Shown here piece by piece: positions 9,049 to 18,391 of a stretch of DNA of 64,000 bases. The DNA is taken from positions 1-64,000 of the forward strand of contig NZ_QWDC01000003.1 in NCBI RefSeq assembly GCF_003432115.1, given 5' to 3'. Position 1 is the first letter of the stretch. Each line of letters starts with the position of its first letter. This stretch comes from Mucilaginibacter conchicola (GTDB lineage: Bacteria; Bacteroidota; Bacteroidia; Sphingobacteriales; Sphingobacteriaceae). A program made the translations under genes and the position numbers. The notes under the pieces were generated by a model, which was given only the letters and a program-made list of their open reading frames with translations, made no database searches and was not told where the DNA came from.

Positions 9049-9810
9049 TCAGATCTCGATCTTGAGGCCATCATAAGCCAGCTCAATACCCTCCGGAAGT
9101 TGCGGGTTTACATCGGCATATTTACCCAAACGATGGCTGATATGGGTAAAATAGGTTCTCTCGGCACCAATATCCTGCGCAAAGGCAATGGCCTCATCTA
9201 AAGTAAAGTGCGAGATATGGGTTTCTTTCTGCAGGGCGTTGATCACCAGTATTTTGCTGCCGCGGATCTTCTCTTTCTCTTCATCCGTTACCGTTTTTGC
9301 ATCCGTGATGTAGGTAAAATCCTTTATCCTGAAACCCAGTACAGGCAATTTATAGTGCATCACCTCGATAGGGGTAAAGTGTACGCTGCCAATATCAAAA
9401 GGTTCCAGATCTATGGTGTGCATATCCACCTGCGGGATGCCGGGGTATTTAAAAGAATCGAAGATGTACGAGAATTCGCGCCTTAAACCCTGTTGCACGC
9501 GTTCGGTAGCATAAATATCAATGGCAGCCTGCTGCTTATAGTTAAACGCGCGGATATCATCCATGCCTGCCACATGATCTTTATGCTCATGTGTGAAAAC
9601 AATGGCATCCAGTTTCATTACATGCTCGCGTAGCATCTGGTATCTGAAATCGGGCCCGGAATCAATTACGATGGTCTTGTCCTCGGCTTCTATCAAAATA
9701 GAAGTGCGCAGGCGTTTATCGTGCTTATCTGTTGATAAGCATACGTCGCAAGTGCAGGCAATAACGGGTACGCCCTGCGAGGTTCCGGTTCCTAAGAAAG
9801 TGATGGTCAC
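9049..9810 (-). CDS. Metallo-beta-lactamase-fold hydrolase, PhnP/RNase Z-like
   Basis: This 253-residue cytoplasmic protein carries the HxHxDH metal motif THEHKDH (H74, H76, D78, H79) and downstream THISHRLGKY. An early CxCxxC segment (ACTCDVC, residues 19-24) is typical of the PhnP-like cyclic phosphodiesterase branch. Such enzymes hydrolyse cyclic phosphate esters; the substrate here is inferred only. It overlaps the upstream small gene by 4 bp, so the two form an operon. No phosphonate C-P lyase genes are nearby, which argues against a dedicated PhnP role. Confidence 0.88.
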   Translation of the reverse strand: MTITFLGTGTSQGVPVIACTCDVCLSTDKHDKRLRTSILIEAEDKTIVIDSGPDFRYQMLREHVMKLDAIVFTHEHKDHVAGMDDIRAFNYKQQAAIDIYATERVQQGLRREFSYIFDSFKYPGIPQVDMHTIDLEPFDIGSVHFTPIEVMHYKLPVLGFRIKDFTYITDAKTVTDEEKEKIRGSKILVINALQKETHISHFTLDEAIAFAQDIGAERTYFTHISHRLGKYADVNPQLPEGIELAYDGLKIEI

Positions 9811-10070
9811 AGCTGCAGTTGGGTTTGTTTTAACTGGTGTAAAAATGCAGCCTGTTTTTCATCAAGCAGGTTATAATCTATCTCAACCGTGCGGGCCAGC
9901 TCGGCCACGGCGGCAATTTTGCTTTCCAGATTGGCAAACTTATTTACCATCACCACCTTGCTATTTTGCAGTAGGCAAGCGCCGGTTTTAAAATTGCCTT
10001 TCTCATACCTCACCTTGTAGCCGCTGCTTTTCAGCAGTAGCTCCAATTTCTCGAGCGTATGGTTGGTCAT
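9807..10070 (-). CDS. Conserved hypothetical small cytoplasmic protein
   Basis: An 87-residue protein is obtained from the ATG at 10070 (MTNHTLEKLELLLKSSGYKV); an earlier in-frame ATG three codons upstream is possible. It contains SGYKVRYEKGNFKTGACLL and VVMVNKFANLESKIAAVAEL, with no signal peptide or transmembrane helix. It is coupled by a 4-bp overlap to the MBL-fold hydrolase downstream. Small proteins of this type are common next to such hydrolases in Bacteroidota, but I do not know a function. Confidence 0.8.
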   Translation of the reverse strand: MTNHTLEKLELLLKSSGYKVRYEKGNFKTGACLLQNSKVVMVNKFANLESKIAAVAELARTVEIDYNLLDEKQAAFLHQLKQTQLQL

Positions 10071-10229
10071 GGTGAGCATCTTTCAAAAATAATAACATTT
10101 GGTTACAGATAGGGTTTAAAATACTTTTTAAAATAATTTATAAAGTATTTGCTTGCACGAAATTTTAATTCATATATTGGGGTTATCAATTTATTATTTC
10201 CTGATTTTTAAATTATTGCACCCACCAAT

Positions 10230-11363
10230 ATGAGCCAAAAACCCGAAAGGTTCCTTTCGCTGGACGTTTTCCGCGGAATGACCATCTGTTTCATGATCAT
10301 TGTTAACACACCCGGCAGTGGGGCAGCACCCTTTTCGCCTTTGGAGCACGCCGCCTGGTTCGGGTTTACACCTACCGACCTGGTGTTCCCGTCGTTCCTA
10401 TTTGCCGTGGGCAATGCCATGAGCTTTACCATGAAAAAGTTTGATACCCTGAGCACCGGCCAGGTTTTATACCGCATACTAAAGCGCGGGCTGCTCATCT
10501 TTTTCATAGGGTTTATTATGTATTGGTTCCCGTTTGTTGATCATGCTAAAGATGGCTGGGTGTTGCGCCCTATAAGTGGTACACGTGTAATGGGCGTGCT
10601 GCAGCGCATTGGCCTTTGCTATATTTTTGCATCGCTTATAATTTATTTTGTGAAGAACCGCACCTGGGTATTTATCATCAGCGGCTTTTTGTTGGTAGGT
10701 TACTGGCTGCTGCTGTTGGCTTACGGTGATACTGCTGCACCTTACGGCATGCTCACTAACGCAGGTACTTACCTTGATAAATATGTTTTAGGCGACCTGC
10801 ACCTGTACCACGGCGAAGGCACTGCTTTTGATCCTGAAGGTATCCTGAGTACGTTGCCCGCCATAGTTAACGTAATTGTAGGTTACTATGCAGGTAAATT
10901 TATACAAGAAAAAGGCAAAGGCTACGAGACCATTGCCCGCTTAACGCTGATGGGCGCACTGTTCATCTTCCTGGCGCTGTTCTGGGGTATGGTATTCCCG
11001 ATTGGCAAAAAGCTTTGGACAAGTCCGTTTACGCTGCTAACAACCGGTTTGGATATGGTGATCATCTCTGCATTGATATATATTGTAGAGGTACGCAACA
11101 ACAACGCAGGCAACTGGACATCATTCTTCACCACCGTAGGTAAAAACCCGCTGGCTATCTATATCCTATCGGAGATACTGGTTATTGCCTTCTGGATGAT
11201 CCCGATGGGCAACACTAATTTCTACGGATGGATAAACAATGTGTTTTACCAGAAAATAGCCCCCGGCGCTATCGGCTCATTGCTGTTTGCTATTAGCTAT
11301 ATGCTGGTTTGCTGGTGCGTAGGTAAGGTGTTGGATAAGAATAAGGTTTATATAAGGGTGTAG
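10230..11363 (+). CDS. NagX/HGSNAT-like transmembrane acyltransferase
   Basis: This 377-residue membrane protein has about ten hydrophobic helices. The N-terminus SLDVFRGMTICFMIIVN, followed by LEHAAWFGFTPTDLVFPSFLF, matches the DUF1624/DUF5009 family (COG4299). That family includes heparan-alpha-glucosaminide N-acetyltransferase and bacterial NagX. These proteins acetylate amino sugars across a membrane, with a conserved histidine as acyl carrier; here H44-like in the LEHAAW segment is a candidate. The gene stands alone. The substrate is not shown by context, since no chitin or heparin genes are adjacent. Confidence 0.85.
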   Translation: MSQKPERFLSLDVFRGMTICFMIIVNTPGSGAAPFSPLEHAAWFGFTPTDLVFPSFLFAVGNAMSFTMKKFDTLSTGQVLYRILKRGLLIFFIGFIMYWFPFVDHAKDGWVLRPISGTRVMGVLQRIGLCYIFASLIIYFVKNRTWVFIISGFLLVGYWLLLLAYGDTAAPYGMLTNAGTYLDKYVLGDLHLYHGEGTAFDPEGILSTLPAIVNVIVGYYAGKFIQEKGKGYETIARLTLMGALFIFLALFWGMVFPIGKKLWTSPFTLLTTGLDMVIISALIYIVEVRNNNAGNWTSFFTTVGKNPLAIYILSEILVIAFWMIPMGNTNFYGWINNVFYQKIAPGAIGSLLFAISYMLVCWCVGKVLDKNKVYIRV

Positions 11364-11382
11364 GCTGTCCTGTTCATACCAC

Positions 11383-11510
11383 CATGTTATTTCGAACGAG
11401 CAACAGCGAGGAGAAATCATGCTATTAGTGCTGAGCCCCGCTTGTTTTATCTAACAAGATTTCTCGTCGCCCCTACGCACAGGCCCCCTGCTGCTCGCTC
11501 GAAATGACAG
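11383..11510. repeat. Interspersed palindrome A, TTTCGAA subtype
   Basis: The left end GTTATTTCGAACGAGC and right end GCTCGCTCGAAATGACA form outer arms, with AGGAGAAATC and GATTTCTCGTC as inner arms. It is the same subtype as the copy at 55341-55440. Confidence 0.8.
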
Positions 11511-11533
11511 GGTTTTTAAATAAACTCACCAAC

Positions 11534-11628
11534 ATGTCATTGCGAGCGATAGCGCGGCAATCTCATAGGACAAGATCACTAACCTGCCTATGAGATTGCC
11601 ACGTGGCTGCCGCTCCTCGCAATGACAT
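11534..11628. repeat. Interspersed palindrome A, GGCAATC subtype
   Basis: ATGTCATTGCGAGCG at the left pairs with CTCGCAATGACAT at the right, and GCGGCAATCTCATAGG pairs with CCTATGAGATTGCC inside. It is similar to the copy at 63304-63395. Confidence 0.85.
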
Positions 11629-11638
11629 ATTTAATAAA

Positions 11639-11670
11639 AGAAAAGGCGATGCAGATACATCGCCTTTTCT
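11639..11670. terminator. Bidirectional terminator
   Basis: The perfect stem AGAAAAGGCGATG/CATCGCCTTTTCT with loop CAGATA lies between the convergent NagX-like and OlsF-like genes. T or A runs on both sides allow use in both directions. Confidence 0.85.
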
Positions 11671-11714
11671 TATCAGCGGGCGACGCAAAGTATGGCGTCT
11701 CCCAATAAATCATG

Positions 11715-13469
11715 TTACAGGTTCTTACCCAACTTCTCCAGCATATCCTGCGGTACTTTTTGCAGGTCTAATACCAGGAATCCGTCAAGGCAATCGGCAA
11801 ACTTAGGGTCGATGTTGAAGCTGATGATCTTGGCATTGAGGCCAATGTACTGGCGAAGCAGCACAGGGATCTTCATGCTGTGGGTCTCCACTTCAGATAT
11901 CAGTGCATCCAGGCCTTTGAACGAGTCGCCGGCGGCAAGCAGGGCATCAGTATCAATGTTCTCAAAATCAACCTTAAATTTCTTACGGGGCTTAACCAAC
12001 TGCGCCATATCGTGGTCAAAGTGGTTACGGTTAATGTAATCTACAATAAGTGATTTGCTGAAAGTTGAGAAACTATTGCTGATGCTCACTGGGCCAAGCA
12101 AATAGCGATAGCGTGGGTTGTCAATCACGTATTTTAAAATACCTTTCCACAACAGGAACAATGGCAAGGGCTTCATCTGGTACTCCTTACGGATCCATGA
12201 GCGGCCAAGCTCAAGGCTTTTCTTCAGTACTGGGGTAAATTGTTCTTTTAGCTTAAACAACTCGTTAATGTAGAAGCCTTTTTTACCTACGCTGTAGAAG
12301 ATCTCATCGCCGAGGCCAATGCGGTAGGCACCTACAATGGCTTTACCTTCGGTATCCCAGATGAACAGGTGGTGATAATAAATATCGTACTCATCCAGGT
12401 CGGTTTCTTTGTTGGTGCCCTCGCCAACCTCGCGGAACGTGATTTCACGCAATCGGCCTATCTCGCGAATAATGCAAGGTATCTCTGAGGTAGGGGTGAT
12501 GAATACTTCGTAGTTTTTCTCTACCCAAACGCGGTAATTCTCGCGCAGCGGTTCCACCTCTTTCTCCAGTTTATCGGCAGCTGTCTCAGGCACAATGGCT
12601 TCTGGAAGTTTCTTTATCTTGAACAGGTTACGCGGGTTAAAGATCTTTTTCTCCTCATCTAAACCGGCACCTAAGGCGTAGGTTTTGGCGCGCAGGTAGT
12701 TGAGTATCTTACCGCTGTTGTTGTTATCCGGTATGTCATTAAACTTTATGGGCTTGCCAATACGCAGCTTAATGGTGTGCCCCTGCTTATTGAACAACTC
12801 TGATGGCAGTTTGGCCGTACGCAGGGTAGGGTGTATCATGCTCAGCAGGTTAAACAGCAAGCCGTTGTTGCCATGGAAATAGATAGGTACAACCGGCACT
12901 TTTGCCTTAGCGATGATCTTGCCCACAACCGGATGCCACAGGCGGTCGGTAACTTCGCGTTTTTCAACTTTAAAGGTCGATACCTCGCCGGCAGGGAAAA
13001 TACCTATCGGCGTGCCGTTGTTAAGCAACTCCAGTGTGGTTTTTAACCCGCTGATGCTTGATGAATGCTCAACATTCTCAAAGGGGTTTACTGCCACAAA
13101 GTATTCGGCCAGGTTGGGGATCTTCTTTAATATAAAGTTGGCCATCAGCTTCGCATCGGGCCTTGCCATGGTAAGCATTTTTAACAGTACCATGCCCTCA
13201 ATACCGCCGTAGGGGTGGTTGGCTATGGCGATAAAGGCGCCGTCTTTAGGCAGGTGTTTCAGTTCGCTTTCGTCAAAATCAACGGTAATGCCGCAGCCTT
13301 CTAAAATGGCGTCCACAAATTCGGGGCCTTGTTTGGGCTGGGCCTGGGCAAACAGGTCGTTCACCTGGTTTATCTTCATCACTTCCATCAACAGCGCTGC
13401 AAGCCCGGGCATTTTAAGCTTATCCAGTTTGGTGGCTTTGGCAAACTCTTCGGTGGTTATTATTTTCAT
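11715..13469 (-). CDS. Bifunctional O-/N-acyltransferase, OlsF/GlsF-like
   Basis: This 584-residue cytoplasmic or membrane-peripheral protein has two acyltransferase parts. The N-terminal half (about 60-270) is PlsC/LPLAT-like, with FIAIANHPYGGIEG (H85) and a GIFPAGEVSTF block. The C-terminal half (about 320-560) is a GNAT fold of the OlsB type, with CIIREIGRLREITFREVGEG and DEYDIYYHHLFIWD. Fused proteins of this order (OlsF) make ornithine lipids in some Bacteroidota and gammaproteobacteria, while separate GlsB/GlsA make glycine lipids in Bacteroides. It therefore probably makes an acyloxyacyl amino-acid lipid; whether ornithine, glycine or another head group is unknown. It stands alone between terminators. 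Confidence 0.87.
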   Translation of the reverse strand: MKIITTEEFAKATKLDKLKMPGLAALLMEVMKINQVNDLFAQAQPKQGPEFVDAILEGCGITVDFDESELKHLPKDGAFIAIANHPYGGIEGMVLLKMLTMARPDAKLMANFILKKIPNLAEYFVAVNPFENVEHSSSISGLKTTLELLNNGTPIGIFPAGEVSTFKVEKREVTDRLWHPVVGKIIAKAKVPVVPIYFHGNNGLLFNLLSMIHPTLRTAKLPSELFNKQGHTIKLRIGKPIKFNDIPDNNNSGKILNYLRAKTYALGAGLDEEKKIFNPRNLFKIKKLPEAIVPETAADKLEKEVEPLRENYRVWVEKNYEVFITPTSEIPCIIREIGRLREITFREVGEGTNKETDLDEYDIYYHHLFIWDTEGKAIVGAYRIGLGDEIFYSVGKKGFYINELFKLKEQFTPVLKKSLELGRSWIRKEYQMKPLPLFLLWKGILKYVIDNPRYRYLLGPVSISNSFSTFSKSLIVDYINRNHFDHDMAQLVKPRKKFKVDFENIDTDALLAAGDSFKGLDALISEVETHSMKIPVLLRQYIGLNAKIISFNIDPKFADCLDGFLVLDLQKVPQDMLEKLGKNL

Positions 13470-13538
13470 TTGTATCGTGTAACGCTTAAAAACGTATTAA
13501 AATTACTAATTTAACGCCTCAATAGCCTTATCTCAAGC

Positions 13539-14366
13539 ATGAAAAAACAGCTAAAAGAACATTTTTCCATCACCAAAAAAGAGTGGAATGGTTTAGTTGT
13601 TCTGCTGCTGGTGATAGCGCTGGTTTTAGCAGCGCCATACGTTTATCAAAGGCTACACAAAGATACTACAATAAATGAGAAGGCTTTTGCTGCCGCTGTA
13701 GCGCAATTGGAAAAAGCTAATCCTCAGCCTGAAACAACAATCACCACAGGTGCTTTATTTAAATTTGATCCCAATAAGGCTTCCGATGCTGACTGGCAAA
13801 AGCTGGGCCTCACAGCTAAACAGGCACAGATCATTAAAAACTATACAGCTAAAGGCGGCCGTTTCCGCAAAGCGGATGACCTGCAAAAGATCTACGGACT
13901 AACCAAGGTGGATTATGCCCGACTGGCCCCGTTCATCATTATCGATAAAAATAAAACAGAACCGGCAAAGGTTATTGAATTGAACAGCGCCGATTCTGCA
14001 CAACTTACTAAGATAGAAGGTATTGGCCCCGCGTTTGCTAAACGTATTATCTATTACCGTGAGCGTTTGGGCGGCTTTGTGAATAAAGAACAGCTGAAAG
14101 AAGTATTTGGGTTGGATTACGTAAAATATGCGGAGATAAAAGAGCAGGTGAGGGTGGATGCCAGGCGTATCCGTAAGATAGATATCAATACCATCACCTT
14201 TGATCAACTTCGCCTAATGCCGTACCTTAATTACAAGCAGGTGAATGCCATTATTGAATACCGTAAAGAGCATGGTAATTACGCCGGTATGGATGATTTA
14301 GCAAATATTGCCATAATAGATGCCCAAATTTTGCGTAAAATTGAACCCTATTTAGTTTTCAAATGA
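13539..14366 (+). CDS. Membrane-anchored helix-hairpin-helix (ComEA-like) protein
   Basis: This 275-residue protein has an N-terminal cytoplasmic stub, one transmembrane helix at about 18-36, and three helix-hairpin-helix modules at about 76-133, 147-205 and 214-272. Typical sequence includes LNSADSAQLTKIEGIGPAF and INTITFDQLRLMPYLNYKQ. Such modules bind DNA without sequence preference, and ComEA uses them to pull DNA in during transformation. Three copies and a different linker make this a Bacteroidota-type variant. The stop overlaps the apt start by 4 bp. A role in DNA uptake is plausible but not shown. Confidence 0.85.
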   Translation: MKKQLKEHFSITKKEWNGLVVLLLVIALVLAAPYVYQRLHKDTTINEKAFAAAVAQLEKANPQPETTITTGALFKFDPNKASDADWQKLGLTAKQAQIIKNYTAKGGRFRKADDLQKIYGLTKVDYARLAPFIIIDKNKTEPAKVIELNSADSAQLTKIEGIGPAFAKRIIYYRERLGGFVNKEQLKEVFGLDYVKYAEIKEQVRVDARRIRKIDINTITFDQLRLMPYLNYKQVNAIIEYRKEHGNYAGMDDLANIAIIDAQILRKIEPYLVFK

Positions 14367-14890
14367 TAGAGCAGCAAATTAAGGACGCCATCCGCGATAT
14401 TCACGATTTTCCAAAGCCGGGCATCATCTTTAAAGACATCACCCCGATACTTAAGGATCCCGAGCTATGCCACAACATTACCGAGGCTTTTATGGAGCAG
14501 GTGAAGGAAATGAAGATCGACGCTATTGCCGGTGTTGAAAGTCGTGGGTTTTTGTTTGGGCTGACGTTGGCAACGCGCTTAGGCATCCCGTTTATACCGG
14601 TACGCAAGGCGGGTAAATTACCTTATACCGTAAACCAAAAGATCTACGAACTGGAGTACGGCACCGCAACTATCGAGATCCACACCGATGCCTTCAACCC
14701 CGGCGACCGTATCCTGATCCATGATGACCTGCTGGCTACAGGCGGCACCGTTACCGCCACCAGCGAATTGATCAAAGACATGGGCGGCGAAGTAGCCGGT
14801 TTCAGCTTTGTAGTAGGCCTGAGCTTTTTGAATGGCCGCGAAAAAATTGAACCTATTAATGATAACATCATTATACTGGCAGATTATTGA
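14363..14890 (+). CDS. apt: Adenine phosphoribosyltransferase
   Basis: This 175-residue type I phosphoribosyltransferase has normal length for the family. It has the N-terminal DFPKPGIIFKDITPIL, AGVESRGFLFG and the PRPP-binding loop ILIHDDLLATGGT. It converts adenine and PRPP to AMP and pyrophosphate in purine salvage. The start overlaps the stop of the helix-hairpin-helix gene (ATGA), so the two are translated together. Confidence 0.96.
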   Translation: MIEQQIKDAIRDIHDFPKPGIIFKDITPILKDPELCHNITEAFMEQVKEMKIDAIAGVESRGFLFGLTLATRLGIPFIPVRKAGKLPYTVNQKIYELEYGTATIEIHTDAFNPGDRILIHDDLLATGGTVTATSELIKDMGGEVAGFSFVVGLSFLNGREKIEPINDNIIILADY

Positions 14891-14900
14891 GCGCGTAAAT

Positions 14901-14990
14901 AAGCCTCTCCCCAAAGAAGAAGGACTTCAAATTTACCTTCTTTTCGCGTAGCGAAGAGAGGGTCGACGAGCGAAAGCGATGTCGGGGTGA
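14901..14990. repeat. G/C-rich dispersed repeat B
   Basis: This segment runs from AGCCTCTCCCC through an AGAGGGTCGACGAGCG core to GTCGGGGTGAGTT. The end GGGGTGAGT recurs at 35338-35460, and a related GGGGTAAGT occurs at 63408-63463. It occupies most of the gap between apt and the GH31 gene. Confidence 0.6.
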
Positions 14991-15061
14991 GTTAAATTCG
15001 ATGCTTGTAAACCCTTACCCCGTCTATATTACAGCTTATATTTTTGTACCGATATTGATAT

Positions 15062-15097
15062 GAAAACCCGCTTATTTCACCAATAAACGGGTTTTTG
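15062..15097 (+). terminator. Rho-independent terminator downstream of apt
   Basis: AAACCCG and CGGGTTT, extended by CTTATT/AATAA, form a hairpin followed by TTTTTG. It lies in the 325-bp gap before GH31. The rest of that gap holds repeat B and no other recognisable feature. Confidence 0.7.
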
Positions 15098-15215
15098 CTT
15101 TATAAAAATCCGGAGGCCGTTAATATCGGTAGCGTAAGCCGTGTTTCTGTTTTAATTTCATCCGCTGAAAACCAATTATTCCGGCACACTCAAATGTCGG
15201 GTACCCCTTTTTAAG

Positions 15216-17678
15216 ATGAAACTAACCCGCTTATTAGCCCTCGCCTTAACTTTTATTGCCCCGGCGCAACTGCTGTATGCCCAAAATGGTGTAAAACAAA
15301 CTGGCAAAGTAACCGCCGTAGCCGTTAACGGCCAGGATGTAGATATCACTACAGAAAATGCTTTTGTAAAACTGCAGGTGTACAGCCCCAATATTGTACG
15401 TGTACGCATGGACAAGCAAAAGCTTGCCGACGATTTCTCGTACGCCGTTATAGGTAAACCTGTTAAAACCAAGGTAACCGTTAACCAAACCGACAGCGAG
15501 ATCAACATCACAACCGATTCGCTGAAAGTTAATATCAAAAAAAGCCCTTACCAGGTTACCTTCAGTACACTGAATGGCGAGGTGATCAACCAGGATGAGA
15601 CCGGCCTTACCACATCATGGGTAAATGAATCTGTCACCACCTATAAACACATGCAGGATAACGAGCATTTTATAGGCCTGGGCGAAAAGACTGGTCCACT
15701 GGATAGGAAAGGGAATGCCTACACGCACTGGAACAGCGATACTTACGCTTATACCACAGGGCAGGATCCCATTTATTCAACCATTCCCTTCTACATAGGT
15801 GTACACCATAATGTTAACTACGGGATCTTTTTTGATAACACCTGGCAAAGCGATTTTAACTTCGGCGCCAGCAACAACCGTTTCTCATCATTTGGTGCCA
15901 AAGGCGGTGAGATGAATTACTATTTCATCTACCACACGCACATTGCGGATATCATTAAATCATATACTTCCCTTACCGGATTAATGAAACTGCCGCCGCT
16001 GTGGAGTTTGGGTTACCAGCAAAACCGCTACAGCTACTATCCTGAAGCTGAGGTGATGCGCATTGCCGAGACCCTTCGCGAGAAAAAGATCCCTGCTGAT
16101 GGTATTACTCTTGATATCCACTACATGGATAAATACAAGGTGTTTACCTGGGACGAGAAGCGTTTCCCTGACCCGAAAGCCATGACCAAAAAGCTTGGCG
16201 ACATGGGCTTTAAGGTAACCCTGATAGTTGACCCGGGCATTAAAGAAGAGAAAGGCTACGGCGTTTATGAGCGCGGTGTTAAAGAAGATATTTTTGCCAA
16301 ATACCCCGATGGCACTTACTACACAGGCCAGGTTTGGCCGGGCTGGTGCCACTTCCCCGATTTTACGGATCCTAAAGGCCGTGCATGGTGGGGTAACGAG
16401 CTAAAGAAATATGCAGCAGAAGGTGTAAGCGGGATATGGAATGATATGAACGAGTTCAGCACCTGGGGACAAAAATCTCCGGATAATATTCTGTTCAGTT
16501 TTGAAGGTAAAGGTGCGGCGCATCCGCAGATCCATAATGTTTATGGTTTGGAGATGATCCGCTCGAGCTATGAGGGCTACAAGGCAGCGCGCGAGAATAA
16601 GCGACCGTTTATCTTAACCCGCTCCGGCTACGCAGGTCTGCAACGCTATGCCGCCATCTGGACGGGTGACAACCGCGCCGAGAACGATCACATGCTGTTA
16701 GGCGTACGCCTGATGAACAGTTTGGGCCTAAGTGGTGTGCCGTTTGCAGGGATGGATATAGGTGGTTTTACCGGTGGTGCATCGCCATCATTATACGCCC
16801 GCTGGATGCAGATAGGCGCGTTTAACCCGTACATGCGTAACCACTCGGGCATCAACTCAAAAGCATCAGAGCCTTGGGCTTATGGCGAAGAAGTACTGGA
16901 GATAACACGCAACTACATTAATCTTCGTTACCGTTTGCTGCCTTACCTGTACTCAAGCTTTTATGATGCCAGTCAGACAGGTAGCCCTATCATGCGCTCG
17001 CTGACCATTGACTATACGCACGATGAGAACGTGTATAATGGTTTGTACGAGAACCAATATATGTTCGGTAAAGCGTTCCTGGTGTTTCCGTTTGATGGGG
17101 TGACCAATTACGGTAAGCTTTATTTCCCGGCAGGTAAATGGTATGACCTGTATAATGGCAATGTGCAGCAAGGTAATCAGAAGATAGCCCTTGATCTGGG
17201 GATATCTAAACTGCCTGTTTATGTAAAAGAGAGCAGTATTATCCCAATGCAATCGCAGATCCAGAATACTACCGAAGCACCAAGCGATACGCTTTACCTG
17301 CACGTGTACAAAGGCAGCGTAAATAATAAATTCGTTTACTACGAGGATGACGGAGCATCGTTCGATTACGAGAAAGGCGATTACTATAAACGCGATATCA
17401 GTTATAACCCGGCTAAGAAAGCTATCAGCTTCGGTAAGGTAGAAGGTTCTGCTAAATCAAAGTTCAGCAATGTGAAACTGGTATTGCACGGTTTTGGCGA
17501 TAACGGTATGCCGGTGAAGGTGAATGGCAAAGCGCTGCAGGCTAAGAAAGATTTCCAGTCGCTGATGGTGCCTATCTCAAGGTTTGATCCTACCGGTTTT
17601 TCAAACCCTGTAGAAGGGGAGAAGGTGAACAGCATCACGTTTAAAAATAACAGCGATGCGTTTAGTATCACTTATTAA
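15216..17678 (+). CDS. Secreted GH31 alpha-glucosidase-type hydrolase
   Basis: This 820-residue protein has a signal peptide ending LLYAQ, an N-terminal beta-sandwich with a galactose-mutarotase-like part, a TIM barrel from about 260 and C-terminal beta domains. GH31 motifs are complete: LPPLWSLGYQQNRYSYY, the nucleophile D410 in GIWNDMNEF, and the acid/base D485 in WTGDNRAENDHM. GH31 enzymes retain configuration and cleave alpha-glucosides or alpha-xylosides at the non-reducing end. The YQQNRYSY and GWCHFPDF sequences fit an alpha-glucosidase better than a xylosidase, but that is an inference. It lies 2.8 kb upstream of SusC and probably acts in the same pathway as GH65. Confidence 0.93.
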   Translation: MKLTRLLALALTFIAPAQLLYAQNGVKQTGKVTAVAVNGQDVDITTENAFVKLQVYSPNIVRVRMDKQKLADDFSYAVIGKPVKTKVTVNQTDSEINITTDSLKVNIKKSPYQVTFSTLNGEVINQDETGLTTSWVNESVTTYKHMQDNEHFIGLGEKTGPLDRKGNAYTHWNSDTYAYTTGQDPIYSTIPFYIGVHHNVNYGIFFDNTWQSDFNFGASNNRFSSFGAKGGEMNYYFIYHTHIADIIKSYTSLTGLMKLPPLWSLGYQQNRYSYYPEAEVMRIAETLREKKIPADGITLDIHYMDKYKVFTWDEKRFPDPKAMTKKLGDMGFKVTLIVDPGIKEEKGYGVYERGVKEDIFAKYPDGTYYTGQVWPGWCHFPDFTDPKGRAWWGNELKKYAAEGVSGIWNDMNEFSTWGQKSPDNILFSFEGKGAAHPQIHNVYGLEMIRSSYEGYKAARENKRPFILTRSGYAGLQRYAAIWTGDNRAENDHMLLGVRLMNSLGLSGVPFAGMDIGGFTGGASPSLYARWMQIGAFNPYMRNHSGINSKASEPWAYGEEVLEITRNYINLRYRLLPYLYSSFYDASQTGSPIMRSLTIDYTHDENVYNGLYENQYMFGKAFLVFPFDGVTNYGKLYFPAGKWYDLYNGNVQQGNQKIALDLGISKLPVYVKESSIIPMQSQIQNTTEAPSDTLYLHVYKGSVNNKFVYYEDDGASFDYEKGDYYKRDISYNPAKKAISFGKVEGSAKSKFSNVKLVLHGFGDNGMPVKVNGKALQAKKDFQSLMVPISRFDPTGFSNPVEGEKVNSITFKNNSDAFSITY

Positions 17679-17799
17679 TTAACTAATGGTTGTAGTTTAG
17701 TAAGAATGAACATCTGTTAAGAAAATAAATATCTCAAAAGGTAATTATTAATAAATAGGTTAAGTATATTTACTTATAAACCAATTAAATCTATTTATT

Positions 17800-18171
17800 A
17801 TGAAAAGGAACCTTTTATCACTTGTTGTGATGCTATGCGCTTTTGTGGGCATGGCACAAGCCCAAACCGCAAAAGTGCCTGCAGCAAAAAATTACGCTGT
17901 GCAAAAAGCAGAGGTGCAAAAGCCTGTACTGGCTGCCGTATCTGCCGATGCAGGTAAACCTGCCGTAACAGAGCAGGCCGCTGCGCCGCTGGTAACTTGC
18001 TACACTTACACGCTAACAACCAACCAGGGTTTCAGCACCACATACGAGTGGAGAGAATGTGATGGTACTTTGCGCAGGCAGCACTTAGATGTTGGGCAAT
18101 CAACAAGCGTTTGCGCGCAGGATGGCACCGTAACAGGCGGCCCATACACTAAGGGTGCCGTGTGCCACTAA
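17800..18171 (+). CDS. Small secreted cysteine-containing protein
   Basis: This 123-residue protein has a clear signal peptide (MKRNLLSLVVMLCAFVGMAQAQ). Next comes an Ala/Lys/Val-rich, probably disordered region to about residue 65, then a compact domain with four cysteines (VTCYTYTL, WRECDGT, SVCAQDG, GAVCH) that could form two disulfides. No family is recognised. A long A/T-rich leader precedes it and a strong terminator follows, so it is a monocistronic unit between GH31 and the SusC regulator. Confidence 0.75.
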   Translation: MKRNLLSLVVMLCAFVGMAQAQTAKVPAAKNYAVQKAEVQKPVLAAVSADAGKPAVTEQAAAPLVTCYTYTLTTNQGFSTTYEWRECDGTLRRQHLDVGQSTSVCAQDGTVTGGPYTKGAVCH

Positions 18172-18229
18172 AGCATTAGCCTGCTAAATTCCGCAGGTTT
18201 TTAATAAAACTGCGTTAACGTATACGTTG

Positions 18230-18264
18230 GCCCGTATCTTATTTTTAAGATGCGGGCTTTTTTA
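18230..18264 (+). terminator. Strong rho-independent terminator
   Basis: GCCCGTATCTTA pairs with TAAGATGCGGGC around a TTTT loop, followed by TTTTTT. It ends the small secreted protein gene. Confidence 0.9.
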
Positions 18265-18391
18265 TTAAGTTTTTAACAAAAGTGCCCTGCCCAATTTTAA
18301 TCCGAACTATAATTCTTAATATTACGATTGTTAAGGTTGTACCCCTGAACCACAATTTTACATTACTGATCGATTCTGTTTTAGCCAATTT

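Noticed and set aside
11603..11806. 67-codon frame running through a palindrome and terminator into the acyltransferase gene.
   Set aside because: It overlaps a repeat, a terminator and the end of a sure gene on the opposite strand.
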